This document shows positions 25,782 to 37,609 of a stretch of DNA of 64,000 nucleotides, piece by piece. Numbering within the stretch: the first letter of the stretch is position 1; each line of letters starts with the position of its first letter. The position numbers and the translations under genes are program-made. The notes beneath the pieces are model-generated. The model was not told the origin of the DNA and ran no database searches. It saw only the letters and a list, made by a program, of their open reading frames with translations. The stretch spans positions 620,001 to 684,000 of the forward strand of contig OZ037845.1 in the NCBI GenBank assembly GCA_964035575.1, in the 5' to 3' direction. This DNA comes from Rhynchopus sp. YZ270_cl-10. Taxonomy: Eukaryota > Euglenozoa > Diplonemea > Diplonemida > Diplonemidae.

Positions 25782-26744
25782 TCACTTCTGGAGGAAGGCT
25801 TCCAGCTGGGAGTCGAGAGTGTCCTTGCTGACTTCCTTGCGCCTGTGGTGGTGGTGGGGGTGGTGTGGTGGTGGGGTGGGCTGTTTCCATACTCAACGCG
25901 TGCTCCAGACTCCTTCGCGCCCTTGCCGCCTCCCTTGCCTCCCTTGCCGCCCTTCCTTCCGAAGGTCTTTCCCTTTCCTTTCGTCGTGGTCGGTGGCTTC
26001 TGGTTGGTTCCCTTCTTGGCGGGGGCGGTCTGGCCCTTGTTGCCCTTTCCTCCCTTCTTGGCAGGTGCAGCGGTCTTTGTTCCCTCCTGCTTCGCGAAGG
26101 AGACGGAGATTTCTTTGTCGCCTGCAGTAGGGGTTGTTGGATTGTTGCTGTTGTATTGGTCTTCATACCGAGACGGGCACCGTCAAGCTCGTGCACTGCA
26201 GACTTTGCGTGCACAGCGTCGTGGTAGGTCACGAGAGCGTTTCCTGTTTAAAAAAGATGCAGTAAATATTGGTTGAAGTTTGAAAAAATGCAAATTCAAA
26301 ATGCATACCGGTGGGACGCCCGCTGGGGTCGAAGAAGATGGTAAGCTTGTCCACGGCTCCGGCGGTCTCGACAACGCGGAGGACGTGCTGCTCCTCCCAG
26401 TCGGAGGGGAGGCCTGAGATGAGCACACGGTTGCGGATCGTCTTCGTGTCTTGCTTCTTGGCACCACCACCACGTCCGGTGCGTGCGTTCGCGAAGGCGG
26501 GTGCACGACGCGAGTCACGGTCACGTGCCGCAATCTGGTTCATGACGTTCGAGCTTCTCTGACCAGCGTTTCTCCCCGCACCGGCAGCGCTAAGCCCGCC
26601 ACGTCCTCCCTTGGTGGGTGCGGCACGGCCTCCACCACGTCCCTTTCCACCCTTCCCGCCCTTGGCACCCTTGCCTCCCTTACCTCCCTTGCGCGGGGTA
26701 GACTTCATCGTCTCCGCGATGACCTCATCAAGCGACTTGTCCAT
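25782..26744 (-). CDS. ALYREF: ALYREF/Yra1 mRNA export adaptor (THO/TREX subunit)
   Basis: Four exons: 26309-26744, 26169-26243, 25893-26121 and 25782-25842 (266 aa). The introns are 65, 47 and 50 nt, all GTATG...AG. The N-terminal motif MDKSLDEVIAETMKST is the conserved UAP56-binding motif. A Gly/Lys/Arg-rich region follows, then one RRM (VLISGLPSDWEEQHVL to HELDGARLGDKEI, about residues 110-185), a second Lys/Gly-rich region, and the C-terminal UAP56-binding motif DTLDSQLEAFLQK. The second motif appears only when intron 3 is removed, which supports the splicing model. It couples splicing and transcription to nuclear mRNA export. A Tc1 element lies just beyond its stop. Confidence 0.93.
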
Positions 26745-28606
26745 TGCTTCTTTTTGTTAAAACTAGTACACTAAAATTCTGTTTGCGTATAGAGTGGTTG
26801 TGGAGGAGGGGGTTGGTGCGCATGTCGAGTCCGTTTATTCGCCCTCAAAAACAACGAAAAAAGGGCGCTTTCCCCTTTTTTCCGTTGCTTTTTGCGGACC
26901 ACCTCGACATGCCTTGGTCTCTCGTTGCACAGCCACAAACATGGCGTCGCTGTGGGTTGTGTGGAGGGCGCCGTTGTGAGGTGCGGTTCGCAGTTGAAAA
27001 GGTGGTGTGATGGTGCATAAGCGTATCTGGGTAGTAGTGTGATCGCGGTGGTAATTTTTGGCGACCGGTCCCCTTTTTCCCTTTGCTTATTTGCACTTCT
27101 CACGAGGCTCTTCGAAGGATGGCTGTGACAGAGTGTGCTGTTTGCGAAAGGTTTGTACAGGAGCGACCCCCCCTCTTAAGCTTGCTTTTCAAACAATACA
27201 CACCACGCTGCCTGGCCGTTTCCCCCTTCGCCTCTCCTCCTTTCAGCTCCCCCTTTACCACGCAACCGACGCACACAGATGACTACCCTGCTCTGTAAGA
27301 CAAACCGAGCAAAGCTGCAGTCGTATTCCCCCCGCAACGGACTACCTGCATGCTCTGTGTGAAGGTATCGTATCGAACAAAAGCAAAGCGTCAGCGAAAC
27401 CGGGTCGTTTTTCTGTGGTGAAGAGATCAGTCTGTGATGGGATGGCAAGAAAAGCGTCAAGCTTCATTAACACAAAGAGCACGCTCGGTGGGGGGTTTTT
27501 TGCCCAGCAACAAAGCGACTGCAAGGTGTGCTGTTCAGGTTGGTAGTGTGAGGAGTCCGTTTTGTGCAGTACTGCACTACCCAAATGGAGCGAATCCTCG
27601 GGTGTGTACACTAATCCAACCAGATTTTTCAAAAAAGAATACAATCCACCGGGTTAAAAGAGGTTGTATTTTGCAACCACTAAAACCCGTTTTAAGAAAG
27701 GCTTGTTTTTTGATGAACGGTACACCTCATCCCGAAGGGAAAGTGTGTGTGATTTATTGTTTCATATACTAACTATTCTACTGAATAGAAGGTATAATAG
27801 GGTGCACTAAATGTACCCAGTGATTTATAAAAAAATCGCGTTGAATAGAAGACAGGCAGAACACACCGAGAACAACAAAAAAACGGTACAAAAACCGTTG
27901 GTTGTGTGGTGTTGCCGATCAAACCGGAGAAACAAAACAAAGTAAACAAAAACAAAAACAAAAACAAAAAAACCCCAACAAATGAGTCAATTTTTCAAGA
28001 ACAAAGAAAATATCAAGAATCACAAGAAACTACAAAACGCTGCGAGCAATTTTTGCTTTTTTTTCAAAAATAAAACAATGGTCACGGGTAGTGTGGTCAC
28101 CCATCTTATGCTAAAGGACAAAGGCATAGCAAGCCTGCATCAAATAATTGGGATTTTTGGCCCAAATTTTGAGAAGTGGGGAAGAGGAAGGGAGGGTTAG
28201 CTTTTTGACTTTGAAAAGAAACCCCAAGTCTGCATCGTTCACACCCTGGTAGAAAAAGCACTGAACAGTATTCCCCCCGCATCACCCCTTTCATAATCTG
28301 TTTAGTTTAAAGAATTGTTGGAATAGTGTAATTGCCACCTGTGCAAGCTCCACTGTCCTTAAAGTCACTCACGTAAACCTTTTTTTGACTAAATATCTGA
28401 CCGATGTCTGGTTTCTTGCCACGTGCAAGGGTTACCAAAGAAGAAAACTTTGAAAAAAAAGACGTTCTTGTTTCTTGTGGTATTGTACATCAAAACTCTC
28501 TTAAAATACTTAGCTCACTTCAAATAGAGCCTACAGTAGCCTTAACACATTACACCGTTCTGACTATGTAAATGAAATCCTCTTTTAACTTGAAAAGGTT
28601 GGGTAC

Positions 28607-28643
28607 GATGAACCTAAGCCTCGCACAGTGCTTGCGTCATCTT
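28607..28643. other. Small intergenic hairpin (GATGAACCTAAGC type)
   Basis: GATGAACCTAAGCC, a short loop, then GTGCTTGCGTCATCTT. It belongs to the hairpin family listed under findings. Confidence 0.4.
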
Positions 28644-30004
28644 CACAAAAAAAAAAATAATGCAAATTCTTTCTACTCATGGTGGAACAAATACTGTAGG
28701 GTTAACTTTCAACACCAAAAAAATTTTTGGGGAGGTTGTGAAAGAGTTGGACAAGGAGGTGGACGGGGTTGAGACGCTAAAGGCAGAGAGGGCTTGGGAT
28801 TGCCTTAGGGTCGAAGGAAAATGGGGAAAAAATGTATCTCTTTTTTTGGTTTTCTTTTGATGTTGTGAATAGAATTTGCAAGCGATCTGCATTTTCTGCA
28901 ATTTTTTTTCAATAAGGGCAAAGAGAGAAGGTTGAATCCTAAGCCCACCCATGCTTTTGATCACCTAGAGAAAGGGTCACGACACAACAAAGAAATAGCC
29001 AGCCAAGAAAAAGGGCGAGACAGCAGTTAACACCTTTTACGAAAAAAACAAAACAAACCCCAACTGCCATTTTGCTGGAAGAAACTGGAAGTCGTGGTTC
29101 GAGCGTTCGAAGGCGGTGCTAAGCTGGGTTCCTCCCCATGCAGGCATATCAACTCTGTTGTGTACATTAGCTGCGGTACAGGCACCTGGTTTCCACCACG
29201 GTCACATCGTAAGGTGTGAACATCGTTGTGTCAGCATTTGTGTGCACCTGTGAATGACAATTTATATTATAGCATCATCACAATCACCGTGAGGTGTCAT
29301 GGACGCTGGATAAGAGGGGAAAAGGGATGAGAATATCCGCTGAACGCTGGTTGGAGGTGTGTTTCAGGGGTTTCAAGTCAATGGTTATAGTAATCGACGA
29401 CCACCCTATCCGAGAACCGATTCTGTACAACCAAAATCACCCCAAGGCTGATACATCCAACGGTATAGATGCAGATCATCTTCCCCTCCTCCGAAGATCT
29501 GTTGCCCTTCAGTCTTCACTATCCGGAAAACACTCCCTTTTTGTAACCCCATAAAGGGTGTAGTGGTTACGCGGAGAATCCCCAAGGGAGTAACGTCTGT
29601 CTGGGTGGGGATGTTGACATAGGAAGAGAAGCTTTTTTTTTTCCTGTATTTTTTTCCGGTTTCTCGCGACAAAAAACGGAGGGGGGGGGGAAAGGGGGAG
29701 GGAAGGGGAAGCAATGAAAACCGGCAAAGCTAGAAACTCGCTCGCAAGCTACAAAATCTCCCTCCCCTCCCCTCCCTCCCCTCCGCCTTCTTGGGCGACA
29801 AGAAATGACACAACTTTTAAGGTTAGAGCCAAAGAAAAAAAACGCAGCTAACATACGCATATGATATATAACACAGGAGGAGGGTTTTTTCGTTCTATTC
29901 CATTACCCCCCCTTGAGAAGCATCCTCAATACGTTGATTTTCTAAGAAAGCCTCCTTTAATTTTGGGACAAAAAAACAACAAAAAAAACAAAAAACGGAT
30001 TGTC

Positions 30005-30037
30005 AGATGACCCTAAGCTTTGTGCTTAGTCACCAAA
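30005..30037. other. Small hairpin 3' of MTFP1
   Basis: CTAAGC and GCTTAG form a six-pair stem around TTTGT. The flanks are GATGA and TCACC. It lies about 120 bp past the MTFP1 stop. Confidence 0.45.
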
Positions 30038-30149
30038 GAAAAGCTGACCATGCAAAAAAATATCAGTGAATTTTAAAATGACAAAAAAAGGACACACGGG
30101 GCATCAACCCTTCGTGCATCCTTTGTACTGCTTTTTCTCATTTCCCTCT

Positions 30150-30632
30150 TTATGCCTCTGTGGCTTTGGGGTCAGATGGCTTGATACAACCGATGACAGC
30201 GTCGACAAACATGGTGATCGGAGGGTCGAGGAGGTAGGGGAGTGCTGGGATGATGGCAAGCCCAGAGAGGGTGGGTGCGAGGCGGAGGGAGGACTTCATG
30301 TAGTTGGGGCGGTACTTTGTGAGGAGGGATGTGGTGAAGGAGACCTGTCTGTTGACGAAGAAGGCGGGGACCGTGACGGAGGCGAGCAGCTGCCAGAGTG
30401 CGGCGGATGTGCCTGCGATGCCTGCATCCCGCCAGTTCCCTGTGGCTTCGTGTGCTAGTCTCGTCTTGTCTGCAGCGTCGCCTGCCGCATACCCAAGTGC
30501 TACAACATACGTTGCCGCCACAAAGTGCTTCGACACCAACGGCCGAAACGCCTCTCCAAACTCATTCGTGTACCCAGCATACCGCACTGTGCTGTCACGC
30601 CACCAATCAAACCCCTCATGTGGGGGGGACAT
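30150..30632 (-). CDS. MTFP1: Mitochondrial fission process protein 1 (MTP18 family)
   Basis: 160 aa from the ATG giving MSPPHEGFDWWRD; the family is about 166 aa. The opening WRDSTVRYAGYTNEFGEAFRPL closely matches the family's D(T/S)PVRYLGYANEVGEAFR block. Membrane segments follow around residues 30-50, 75-95 and 130-145, with the conserved WQLLASVTVPAFFVNR. It is an inner mitochondrial membrane protein acting in membrane fission. The open frame upstream of this ATG is low-complexity Pro/Ser and runs into a tandem repeat, so I exclude it. No intron is needed. Confidence 0.93.
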   Translation of the reverse strand: MSPPHEGFDWWRDSTVRYAGYTNEFGEAFRPLVSKHFVAATYVVALGYAAGDAADKTRLAHEATGNWRDAGIAGTSAALWQLLASVTVPAFFVNRQVSFTTSLLTKYRPNYMKSSLRLAPTLSGLAIIPALPYLLDPPITMFVDAVIGCIKPSDPKATEA

Positions 30633-30720
30633 TGTTTCGTGTTGTGCTGGAAGGGGGGGTGGGTGGGTGGGTGGTGGAGGGGAATGGAGGGTGTCGTGAG
30701 TAGGGGATGGAAAAGGGGTG

Positions 30721-31719
30721 ATCTCAGTTGCCCCCAATGAAGGGGACGTCAATACGGTTGTAAGCATCGCAAAGAAGCAGGTCAGACCGTTGCGGTGTAT
30801 TCAATGTCATCATTGATGCCGTGTTTGGGAAGGTGGGACGTCTGGTTGTGTTGTCTTGCGATCCTATCTGACCCGTACCTCATGTGGAGGCAAGGGGACA
30901 CATGGCGCGCTGGGTGGTGCAGAGTATTTCCTGTTGATGTAGATCACCGTTGCGTGGTGTCAGTGTAATACGAAGAAGAGTTCTAACCATCGCCTGCGAA
31001 CAGGCTCATCAAGACCGTTGCGGATGTATTTACAATATCATCATTACTGCGTGGTGCGAAGCTTTGTGTGTGGATGGGTGTCTTGCGATCCTATCTGACC
31101 CGTACCTCATGTGGAAGCAAGGGGACACATGGCGCGCTGGAAGCAGTTGAAAGGGAACACAGGTGAGAGGATCTCAGTTGCCCCCAATGAAGGGGACGTC
31201 AATACGGTTGTAAGCATCGCAAAGAAGCAGGTCAGACCGTTGCGGTGTATTCAATGTCATCATAGATGCCGTGTTTGAGAAGGTGGGATCGTTAATTGTG
31301 TTGTCTTGCGATCCTATCTGACCCGTACCTCATGTGGAGGCAAGGGGACACATGGCGCGCTGGGTGGTGCAGAGTATTTCCTGTTGATGTAGATCACCGT
31401 TGCGTGGTGTCAGTGTAATACGAAGAAGAGTTCTAACCATCGCCTGCGAACAGGCTCATCAAGACCGTTGCGGATGTATTTACAATATCATCATTACTGC
31501 ATGGTGTGAAGCTTTGTGTGTGGATGGGTGTCTTGCGATCCTATCTGACCCGTACCTCATGTGGAAGCAAGGGGACACATGGCGCGCTGGAAGCAGTTGA
31601 AAGGGAACACACAGGTGAGAGGATCTCAGTTGCCCCCAATGAAGGGGACGTCAATACGGTTGTAAGCATCGCAAAGAAGCAGGTCAGACCGTTGCGGTGT
31701 ATTCAATGTCATCATAGAT
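30721..31719. repeat. Tandem repeat, 450-bp unit, 2.2 copies, each unit an old dimer
   Basis: Units start at 30721, 31171 and 31623 (ATCTCAGTTGCCCCCAATGA). Inside each unit a ~59-bp segment (CTTGCGATCCTATCTGACCC...) occurs twice about 222 bp apart. Other parts of the two halves also align (GACCGTTGCGG then TATT). The array therefore looks like an older ~225-bp repeat amplified as dimers. It abuts the MTFP1 5' flank. No coding frame. It may be satellite-like or contain small RNA genes. Confidence 0.85.
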
Positions 31720-32240
31720 CGAATGAATGTGGCACAAAGATAATGTGAATTTGAAACTGGCCCATGCCCCCCTTTCTTTTTATTCGAAATTGTGTCGTTT
31801 TCGTTACTATTTTTCTGCCAATACACATCTTTTGCACACAGCATCCGTAACCAACTCATCACAGACACCCCCCAACTGCAGTTCACATCCCGCTCCGCAA
31901 AAAAAAAACAACAAACCCCACCCCCCTTTCCTCTTCCCCCGACCACCACACACATCATGACAAGCTAGTTGCAGGGAACACTACACTATAGTTCATCATG
32001 AAACCACGCGCCGCTTCGTTTCCAGGCTAGACTCAACGCGGGTGGGGAGCGGTAAAGGGCCAAACACACAAAAGGGATTTTACGGAATCTTTTTTATGAA
32101 CGCCAAACTGAGGAATACTATCTCAGCAAGGGGGGGAAAACAACTGCAAGCACACAAAACACCTTTTTTTTCTTGAAAACATATTGACTCTGACACCTGA
32201 TATAGCCTCCCTCCCCTCCCCTCCCCTCCCGATCCCATAC
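31720..32240. other. Intergenic, no gene seen
   Basis: 3' flank of TRM6 up to the tandem repeat. Poly-C and poly-A tracts only. Confidence 0.5.
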
Positions 32241-33599
32241 TTATTCCACCCTTTGTTTCTTTGTTGGAGGTGATCCATCGTCACCGCGTTCTGTTGTCGC
32301 TTCTGTGACGTATTGTGCGGTGAGGCCAATTTCGGTTTTGTTGCGTTCTGCGGAGAAAGTGTCGGTGATTGACCAGAAGGACCGGGGGTGTGCATTTTCC
32401 ATGATGCTTCCGCTGAGAAGATACCCACCGGTGGCACTCATGTTCACTGCGGGGTGGGTTCTGTCGGGGAGAACCTGGTAGGGGCGGAACCAGGTTTCAG
32501 AGAGCTGTACGTTGACTGCAATGCTTTGCCCGCGGAGTGTCTTTGAAATCTCCAAGAGAGGCTCGATATAGCGGGAGTACACACAGAACGTGCAGGAGCC
32601 CCCCATGAGGGGGAGGATCTGGAAGAACGATTCACGCGGGTCGTGCTGGCTTGCAATAACCACGCTGTCCACTCCGTGGGTATACCGCATTTCGTGAACC
32701 GCCTTCTTTGTGCAAAGGTGGGTACGGTAGTCACGCACCTGGGTTGCTTCGACGTCGTCCGATTCTGTAAACGGGGTGGTTGGTGCTTCCTTCAACTCTG
32801 TCGCAAAATCGCGTTGATAATCAAAATTGACCAACGAAGTCGCCGCCTTTTCGTTCAAAGACAGCCAATCATACACCATCGAAGTGTGAACACCCTTTCC
32901 AAGAGTACCAATGAGGTTGTACACACGGCCAAGACCTCCTTGGCGAAGAACGGTTGCGGCTGAAAGGAGTCCGGTCAGACCGTCAATGACAATAGTATTG
33001 TTTCCTGCACCGACGTTTGCGAGGGTAAGAATTTGCGATAGAGTGTCGGAACGGATGTGCATGATTTTCTCGGGTTTCTTGAGAAGGTATGTCTCAATGA
33101 TGCTGTCTAAGGTGGGCCGGCGGAGACGCATGGAAAAGTCGTATTTCTTGGACTTCTTTTTGATGTATTTTTCCTGCGAAAACTTCGACTTCGCAGAAAA
33201 GGTCTTAGAGTTGGCAATAAGGTCCTCAACAATCTCGAGGCCCTTTCCCCCGTCTCTCTTCTCATGAAGCTCGTCTTTGGTTAAAGTTTGTGCGGAGTTT
33301 TTGTCAAGGAGGTTGCGGTTGTCGGAGCCAGCTTCGGTACCTTCGCGGACGACACGTCCAACCAGTTCCTTTTGTGCTTCACCTCCCTGAACCTTCTTGC
33401 AGAAAATTTTCCTGTCAGAGTCAAATCCAATTGGCTCGTTCCACCGCAGGCCAACAACACTGCCCAGATCAACGCCCTTCTGTGGACCGTTCTTTATTCC
33501 CTTGAAGATCTCGCCCTTCGCAATGCGGACAATGCTGATGCGGTCGTCCATCATGAACACAACAGCCCAGTCACCTTCCTGGATGGTTCCGGAGGCCAT
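32241..33599 (-). CDS. TRM6: tRNA (adenine58-N1)-methyltransferase non-catalytic subunit TRM6/GCD10
   Basis: 452 aa, single exon, usual length for the family. Diagnostic block NRNLLDKNSAQTLTKDEL then FSQEKYIKKKSKKY matches the conserved GCD10 core. The C-terminal half has the degenerate Rossmann-like fold (VGAGNNTIVIDGLTGLLSAAVL-type segment) lacking a good SAM-binding motif, as expected for the partner subunit. The C-terminus ends with a basic SPPTKKQRVE, a probable nuclear signal. It pairs with TRM61 to methylate A58 of tRNAs, notably initiator tRNA. Its catalytic partner is not in this window. Confidence 0.95.
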   Translation of the reverse strand: MASGTIQEGDWAVVFMMDDRISIVRIAKGEIFKGIKNGPQKGVDLGSVVGLRWNEPIGFDSDRKIFCKKVQGGEAQKELVGRVVREGTEAGSDNRNLLDKNSAQTLTKDELHEKRDGGKGLEIVEDLIANSKTFSAKSKFSQEKYIKKKSKKYDFSMRLRRPTLDSIIETYLLKKPEKIMHIRSDTLSQILTLANVGAGNNTIVIDGLTGLLSAATVLRQGGLGRVYNLIGTLGKGVHTSMVYDWLSLNEKAATSLVNFDYQRDFATELKEAPTTPFTESDDVEATQVRDYRTHLCTKKAVHEMRYTHGVDSVVIASQHDPRESFFQILPLMGGSCTFCVYSRYIEPLLEISKTLRGQSIAVNVQLSETWFRPYQVLPDRTHPAVNMSATGGYLLSGSIMENAHPRSFWSITDTFSAERNKTEIGLTAQYVTEATTERGDDGSPPTKKQRVE

Positions 33600-34434
33600 G
33601 CTTTATTTCTTTGTATTTCTGGAGTATTTTTGATAGTGGGAGGGGCAAATGAAAACAGCTTTTTAAAAAGTGGGGATATGGGGATGTAAAGGGTTGTTCC
33701 CCTTTTGCTGGAACCAAAAGAAAGTTGAAATACAAAGCCCTCTCGTGAACAGAGTACCTTGGCTTGGTACAATGACCGGGTGTACCGGGGGGTGGACACC
33801 CAACCATGCAGTCCTACTAATCCATTTCGTGGTTTACATCTGATATGTGCTTCTCCCGCTTTCACTCATCAGTCAGATGAACGGGGATCATTGCAAACAT
33901 AGGGAGAACAGTTTGTAAGATTCGCCTTGTGATTAGTTACATTGATTTTGTATTCGCTGTAAGAAAAAGAAGAGAGTTGCCAAAGGGGAAGGTGGGAGGA
34001 ATTTTTCGGGTAAATCGCTTCGTGGGGGAGGGAGGTTTTTAAAAAAGTACATCCGATTTTGTTGTGTCAAAGTGTTATTTTTTCATTGCAATATAAAAAA
34101 GGGCTAGCTGTCATTTTTGGCCGCAACGTTGAACACAAAAAAAAGAAGAAGTTAAAAGTGCAAATACTTCACCTCGTCGGATGCATGCGCTGGAAAAAAA
34201 AGAACGTTTATAACGTATAGTTATGGTATGAGGCAAAACGCACCTGATGGGGATAGTTACCACTCTGTGCAAATTCCTCTCTCCAACACATCTCTACTCA
34301 CTTTTTTTTTAAATCCTCAAAATCGCTCCTTTTTCTCTCAAAAGTTAGAATTGGTTATTTTTACGTTATTTTTTGTTTTTTGTCCCCACCCTCCACCCTC
34401 CAGACCACCCCCTTTTTTCCAACAATCCCCTCCA
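33600..34434. other. Intergenic between NAE1 and TRM6, with dispersed repeat B
   Basis: Contains a repeat B copy (33727-33890) about 130 bp upstream of the TRM6 ATG. The remainder is A/T-rich with no gene. Confidence 0.6.
33727..33890. repeat. Dispersed repeat B, copy upstream of TRM6
   Basis: About 165 bp, shared with 1086-1260, 8205-8370, 21206-21380 and, shortened, 61568-61650. Shared landmarks are GAAATACAAAGCCCTCTCGT, a GTACC...GGTAC hairpin and CATTTCGTGGTTTACATCTG. Confidence 0.8.
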
Positions 34435-36294
34435 TCAAATTGTCAAGACAGCAGTACTGCCTACTATACCATTCCAGACCACGATGTTATTAACCGGAAC
34501 ACGTTGCGAGGTGACAAGCTTAATGACCTCCTGTGAGGCCACACCCCCAAGCACAGCGGCGGTGGTGTGGATCTCTGTGTACCCACCACGCACCCACTCT
34601 GCGACCCAGTCGTCCGGGATGATGTCTTCAGAAGACAACATCCTTTTTGCGATGCGAGCCACGTCTGCCACATCCTTCTGCAGGTCGTCTCCGGTACCAG
34701 GCATCCTACGCGTCTCTTCGAAGAACGCCTTTGATGCGATGTGCAGTGCTACCCACGCAGCGTCTGGGTTGCCTTCGTGTACCTGCTTGACAACTGCCTG
34801 CAGATGTGCTTGAAGTTGTTCTTCGCCATGAATCCGTGGGTGTGTTATTACACGCAGACTTCTTGCGTTCCTGCAAAACTTCATCGCAAGATCATCAGAT
34901 ACACTGCCCTCATGGCCCTCCCGCCGCATCGTCTGCACCGCATGCGCCTTTACCCAATCGCGGTTACGCAGTGCTTCTCCACGATACACATTGCGTAGGG
35001 TAGTGTACCGCTCTGTCGTGGATGTCATGTCTGGTATCGTTCCGCAGTGTGGCAGGACCCCAAAGCGCTGTGAAGGGTGAAGGGTTGAATGGTTGAGGGT
35101 TATAAGAGCGTGGGGTGGGTTGGAATGCATTTTTGCATTTTTCTTGGTTGAGGACAAGGGGGGGAATACCTCAACAAACGCCTTGAGTGCTGCAAGAAGG
35201 TGCCAGAAGACGTCAGAGTCGCTTGAAGGATGCTCGCAGAGGGGGTGTGTGAAGAGCTGTTTTGTGGTGTTGTTTGGATGTGAGGATTTCGATACCATGG
35301 TACCATATTACCATTGCATCACTCAATCTGAGACGAAATGCTCTTTGTTTGTGTAGCTCAAGCATACCTCTTTCAGCGCCCCCGGAACAGCCTGCGGGAG
35401 GAATGTGTTGAGATGCTCCAACGCCTCAGATATGTTCACCTCATCCTCCTTTGCCACTTCCTTCGGCAGCCGCATGCCCTGCAGCACCTCCTTGATCTGC
35501 TTGCGCTGTTTATACTCCGTAGGCACCACACTAATAGCCTCACACTCCACTGACCGTGCTGCCGTCTGCGGCTCAAATGCAACACCTTTCTGTTGTGCTT
35601 GCCACCTCAGGGTCGCTTTGTGCGCAAACACCACCCACGGTACATGAGAATGCTCATGAGAGTCAGTAAGCGCCTCTACATCAACCGAATCGAAGTAGCT
35701 TTTCAACTCTGGGAATGGATTGACAACACGAAGGTCAGGCACTTCAGCGTCGGGGTATCCTTCTATGACAGTATGCACACCACCTGCTTGCAGAGTGAGG
35801 AGGCCGATTAGACCGTTCGTTTCGAGGACACAGAGATGAACGTTATGGGTGGTACACTGTTCGGAGATGGTTTGGATGGCAGAGTCGGGAAGGCCGCATG
35901 CGATGACACAGTGAACGTTCTCGTCGCGGAGGAAGGCGGGACGGTCTGCAAAGAGCTGTTCAGGGTTGGCATCGATGGTCTCGGCCTTGACGTTGGCAGG
36001 GTTCATCTCAAGGAGAAGCTCTGCCACTACCTTGGCCCGAGGCTGTCCCAACGCCTCGTGTGATACGAAGAAGTTGCGGCCCAGATCCCCTTCGTCCACC
36101 ACCCCACCGTCCACGACAGTGATGCGTCCGATGCCCGGCAGCACCAAGTTCTTCAAGGCTTCGGTGCCCGCAGCAGTGGCACCGCAGAGGCAGACATGTG
36201 CGTCCTCAAGCGCCTTCTGCCCATCCGCACCCCACAACCGCATCCCCCGGTCATACCTAGCCTCCTTTTCGGTGGGTTTTTCAAGAATTCCCAT
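34435..36294 (-). CDS. NAE1: NEDD8-activating enzyme E1 regulatory subunit (APPBP1/ULA1)
   Basis: Three exons: 35368-36294, 35170-35256 and 34435-35067 (548 aa; human protein 534). Introns of 111 nt (GTATGC...AAACAG) and 102 nt (GTATTC...TTCACAG), both phase 0. Removing the second joins LKAFVE to RFGVLPHCGTIPDM, restoring the conserved order. N-terminal E1 fold: YDRGMRLWGADGQKALEDAHVCL, then GIGRITVVDGGVVDEGDLGRN. The C-terminal signature is HTTAAVLGGVASQEVIKLVT and VPVNN. As expected for this subunit, no catalytic Cys domain is evident. With UBA3 it activates NEDD8 for cullin modification. UBA3 is not in the window. Confidence 0.94.
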
Positions 36295-36398
36295 TGTGTA
36301 TTGTGTTTCTTTTTTTCTGTGAAGTTTGAGGAAAGATAGGGTTAGAGTGGTTATTTGCGTGGAAGGGGGATGGGGAAAGATACTAAAGTAAGGGGGGT

Positions 36399-36520
36399 GT
36401 TCGTAAATATGTTGGTCCGGAAAATAGTGCAGGAATAGCTTGGGTTGTATCAAATTTTGGTAATTTTGGTGGCTTTTCAGGGCAAGTTAGGACCAAATAC
36501 GTCCCAACATATTTACGAAC
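36399..36520. mobile_element. Short MITE upstream of NAE1
   Basis: Inverted ends GTTCGTAAATATGTTGG (36399-36415 and 36504-36520) with GGGGT on both sides, a possible 5-bp duplication. It is 122 bp long and lies about 105 bp upstream of the NAE1 start codon. Confidence 0.7.
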
Positions 36521-37488
36521 GGGGTGTCGGCTTTTTGGTTTAATTATGTTTTCTTCTGCTGAGGATGTGGTCCTGACAAAAACCTGTGGGAGGCTTTACG
36601 TTAATTTCAGGCCCGCCTTTCCCTCTTTTTGCAAAGTGCAAACAAAGGGAAAAGGAGAGAGTACACACAAAAAAATCCTAAAGACAGAGAGAAGATCATG
36701 CCAGACATCACACAGAGCAACGGCAAACTTGGTGCGCATTGTCGGTGTGGTGTGTTTGCACGTGGGGCGGGGGAGGAAAGGGAAAAGGAAAATAAAAAGG
36801 AATAAAACTTGAAAGATGAATGTGCTTTTCGTGCACACACATCTTTAACTCAAAAGAAAAGCAAATAATTGATTGTTTATAGAGCGCAGCCCAAAACACA
36901 CATTCCGCACCGTACAGGCACAGCTTCCCCTCTCTGTCTCTGTCCCCCGCACGATCAAGTCAACGTTCCAGTCCACACCTTGCAGGTGTGGTAGTGAAGT
37001 TGCGCACAGGGGATGATAGTTTTAAGGATGGAAGCACCGCAGACGAGGTGGTGTCTGCAGGGAAAGGGTCCTGGACAAACATGACAAAAGAAGGACACAA
37101 AAAGGGGACACAACAATGCGAACATGGAAAATAGAAAAAGTGACATAACCGAAAAATGTGCGTTTCAAAACAACAACGTGGCCCTCAAAAAGAGGGAAAT
37201 CGTCAGGTGAAAAAAAAAAAGCAGCTGCAAAGTTGTTACTGCGAATGAGGAAGACGCAAGACAGGAGAAGAAGGATCTCATGTGTGCTGGCAGCCTCGCT
37301 TTGTCACATCCACAAAAAAGCAACTGCTAATATAAAAGCCCGAAAAAAACGAGAACACGTTGTAAAAACGACACGATGCGAATATTTTAAAGTAGAGAAA
37401 AGGGAAAAGGGAAAACTTGAAAAACTAGCATATGATCCCACCTGCAAAGAAAAAGTGCAGCCAAGAAAACATTTGTAAGCTGAGCACT
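36521..37488. other. Intergenic, one hairpin, no gene seen
   Basis: Contains a clean stem-loop at 36812-36847 (AAAGATG/CATCTTT outer stem, GTGC/GCAC inner stem). Otherwise A-rich sequence with no coding signal. Confidence 0.5.
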
Positions 37489-37608
37489 GTCACAGTCACA
37501 GTCACAGTCACAGTCACAGTCACAGTCACAGTCACAGTCACAGTCACAGTCACAGTCACAGTCACAGTCACAGTCACAGTCACAGTCACAGTCACAGCCA
37601 CAGCCACA
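37489..37608. repeat. GTCACA hexamer microsatellite
   Basis: About 18 perfect copies of GTCACA followed by variants (GCCACA). It abuts the stop codon of the Cys-rich protein gene. Read past that stop, the repeat stays open as alternating Val-Ala/Val-Thr in the gene's frame. Confidence 0.95.
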
Positions 37609-37609
37609 C

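Larger units (their letters stand above)
26745..30149. other. 3.4-kb intergenic region, no gene seen
   Basis: No open frame on either strand has a recognisable domain or coding-like composition. It contains the ALYREF promoter, A/T-rich and poly-purine tracts (29640-29800), and two of the small hairpins described separately (28607-28643, 30005-30037). Confidence 0.6.

Noticed and set aside
25738-26232. Arg/Pro-rich 164-codon frame at the ALYREF 3' end
   Set aside because: It reads through the 47-nt intron in the wrong frame. Splicing restores the RRM end, the Lys/Gly region and the C-terminal UAP56-binding motif.
37500-37600. Regular array resembling a CRISPR or satellite
   Set aside because: A simple hexamer microsatellite without spacers.
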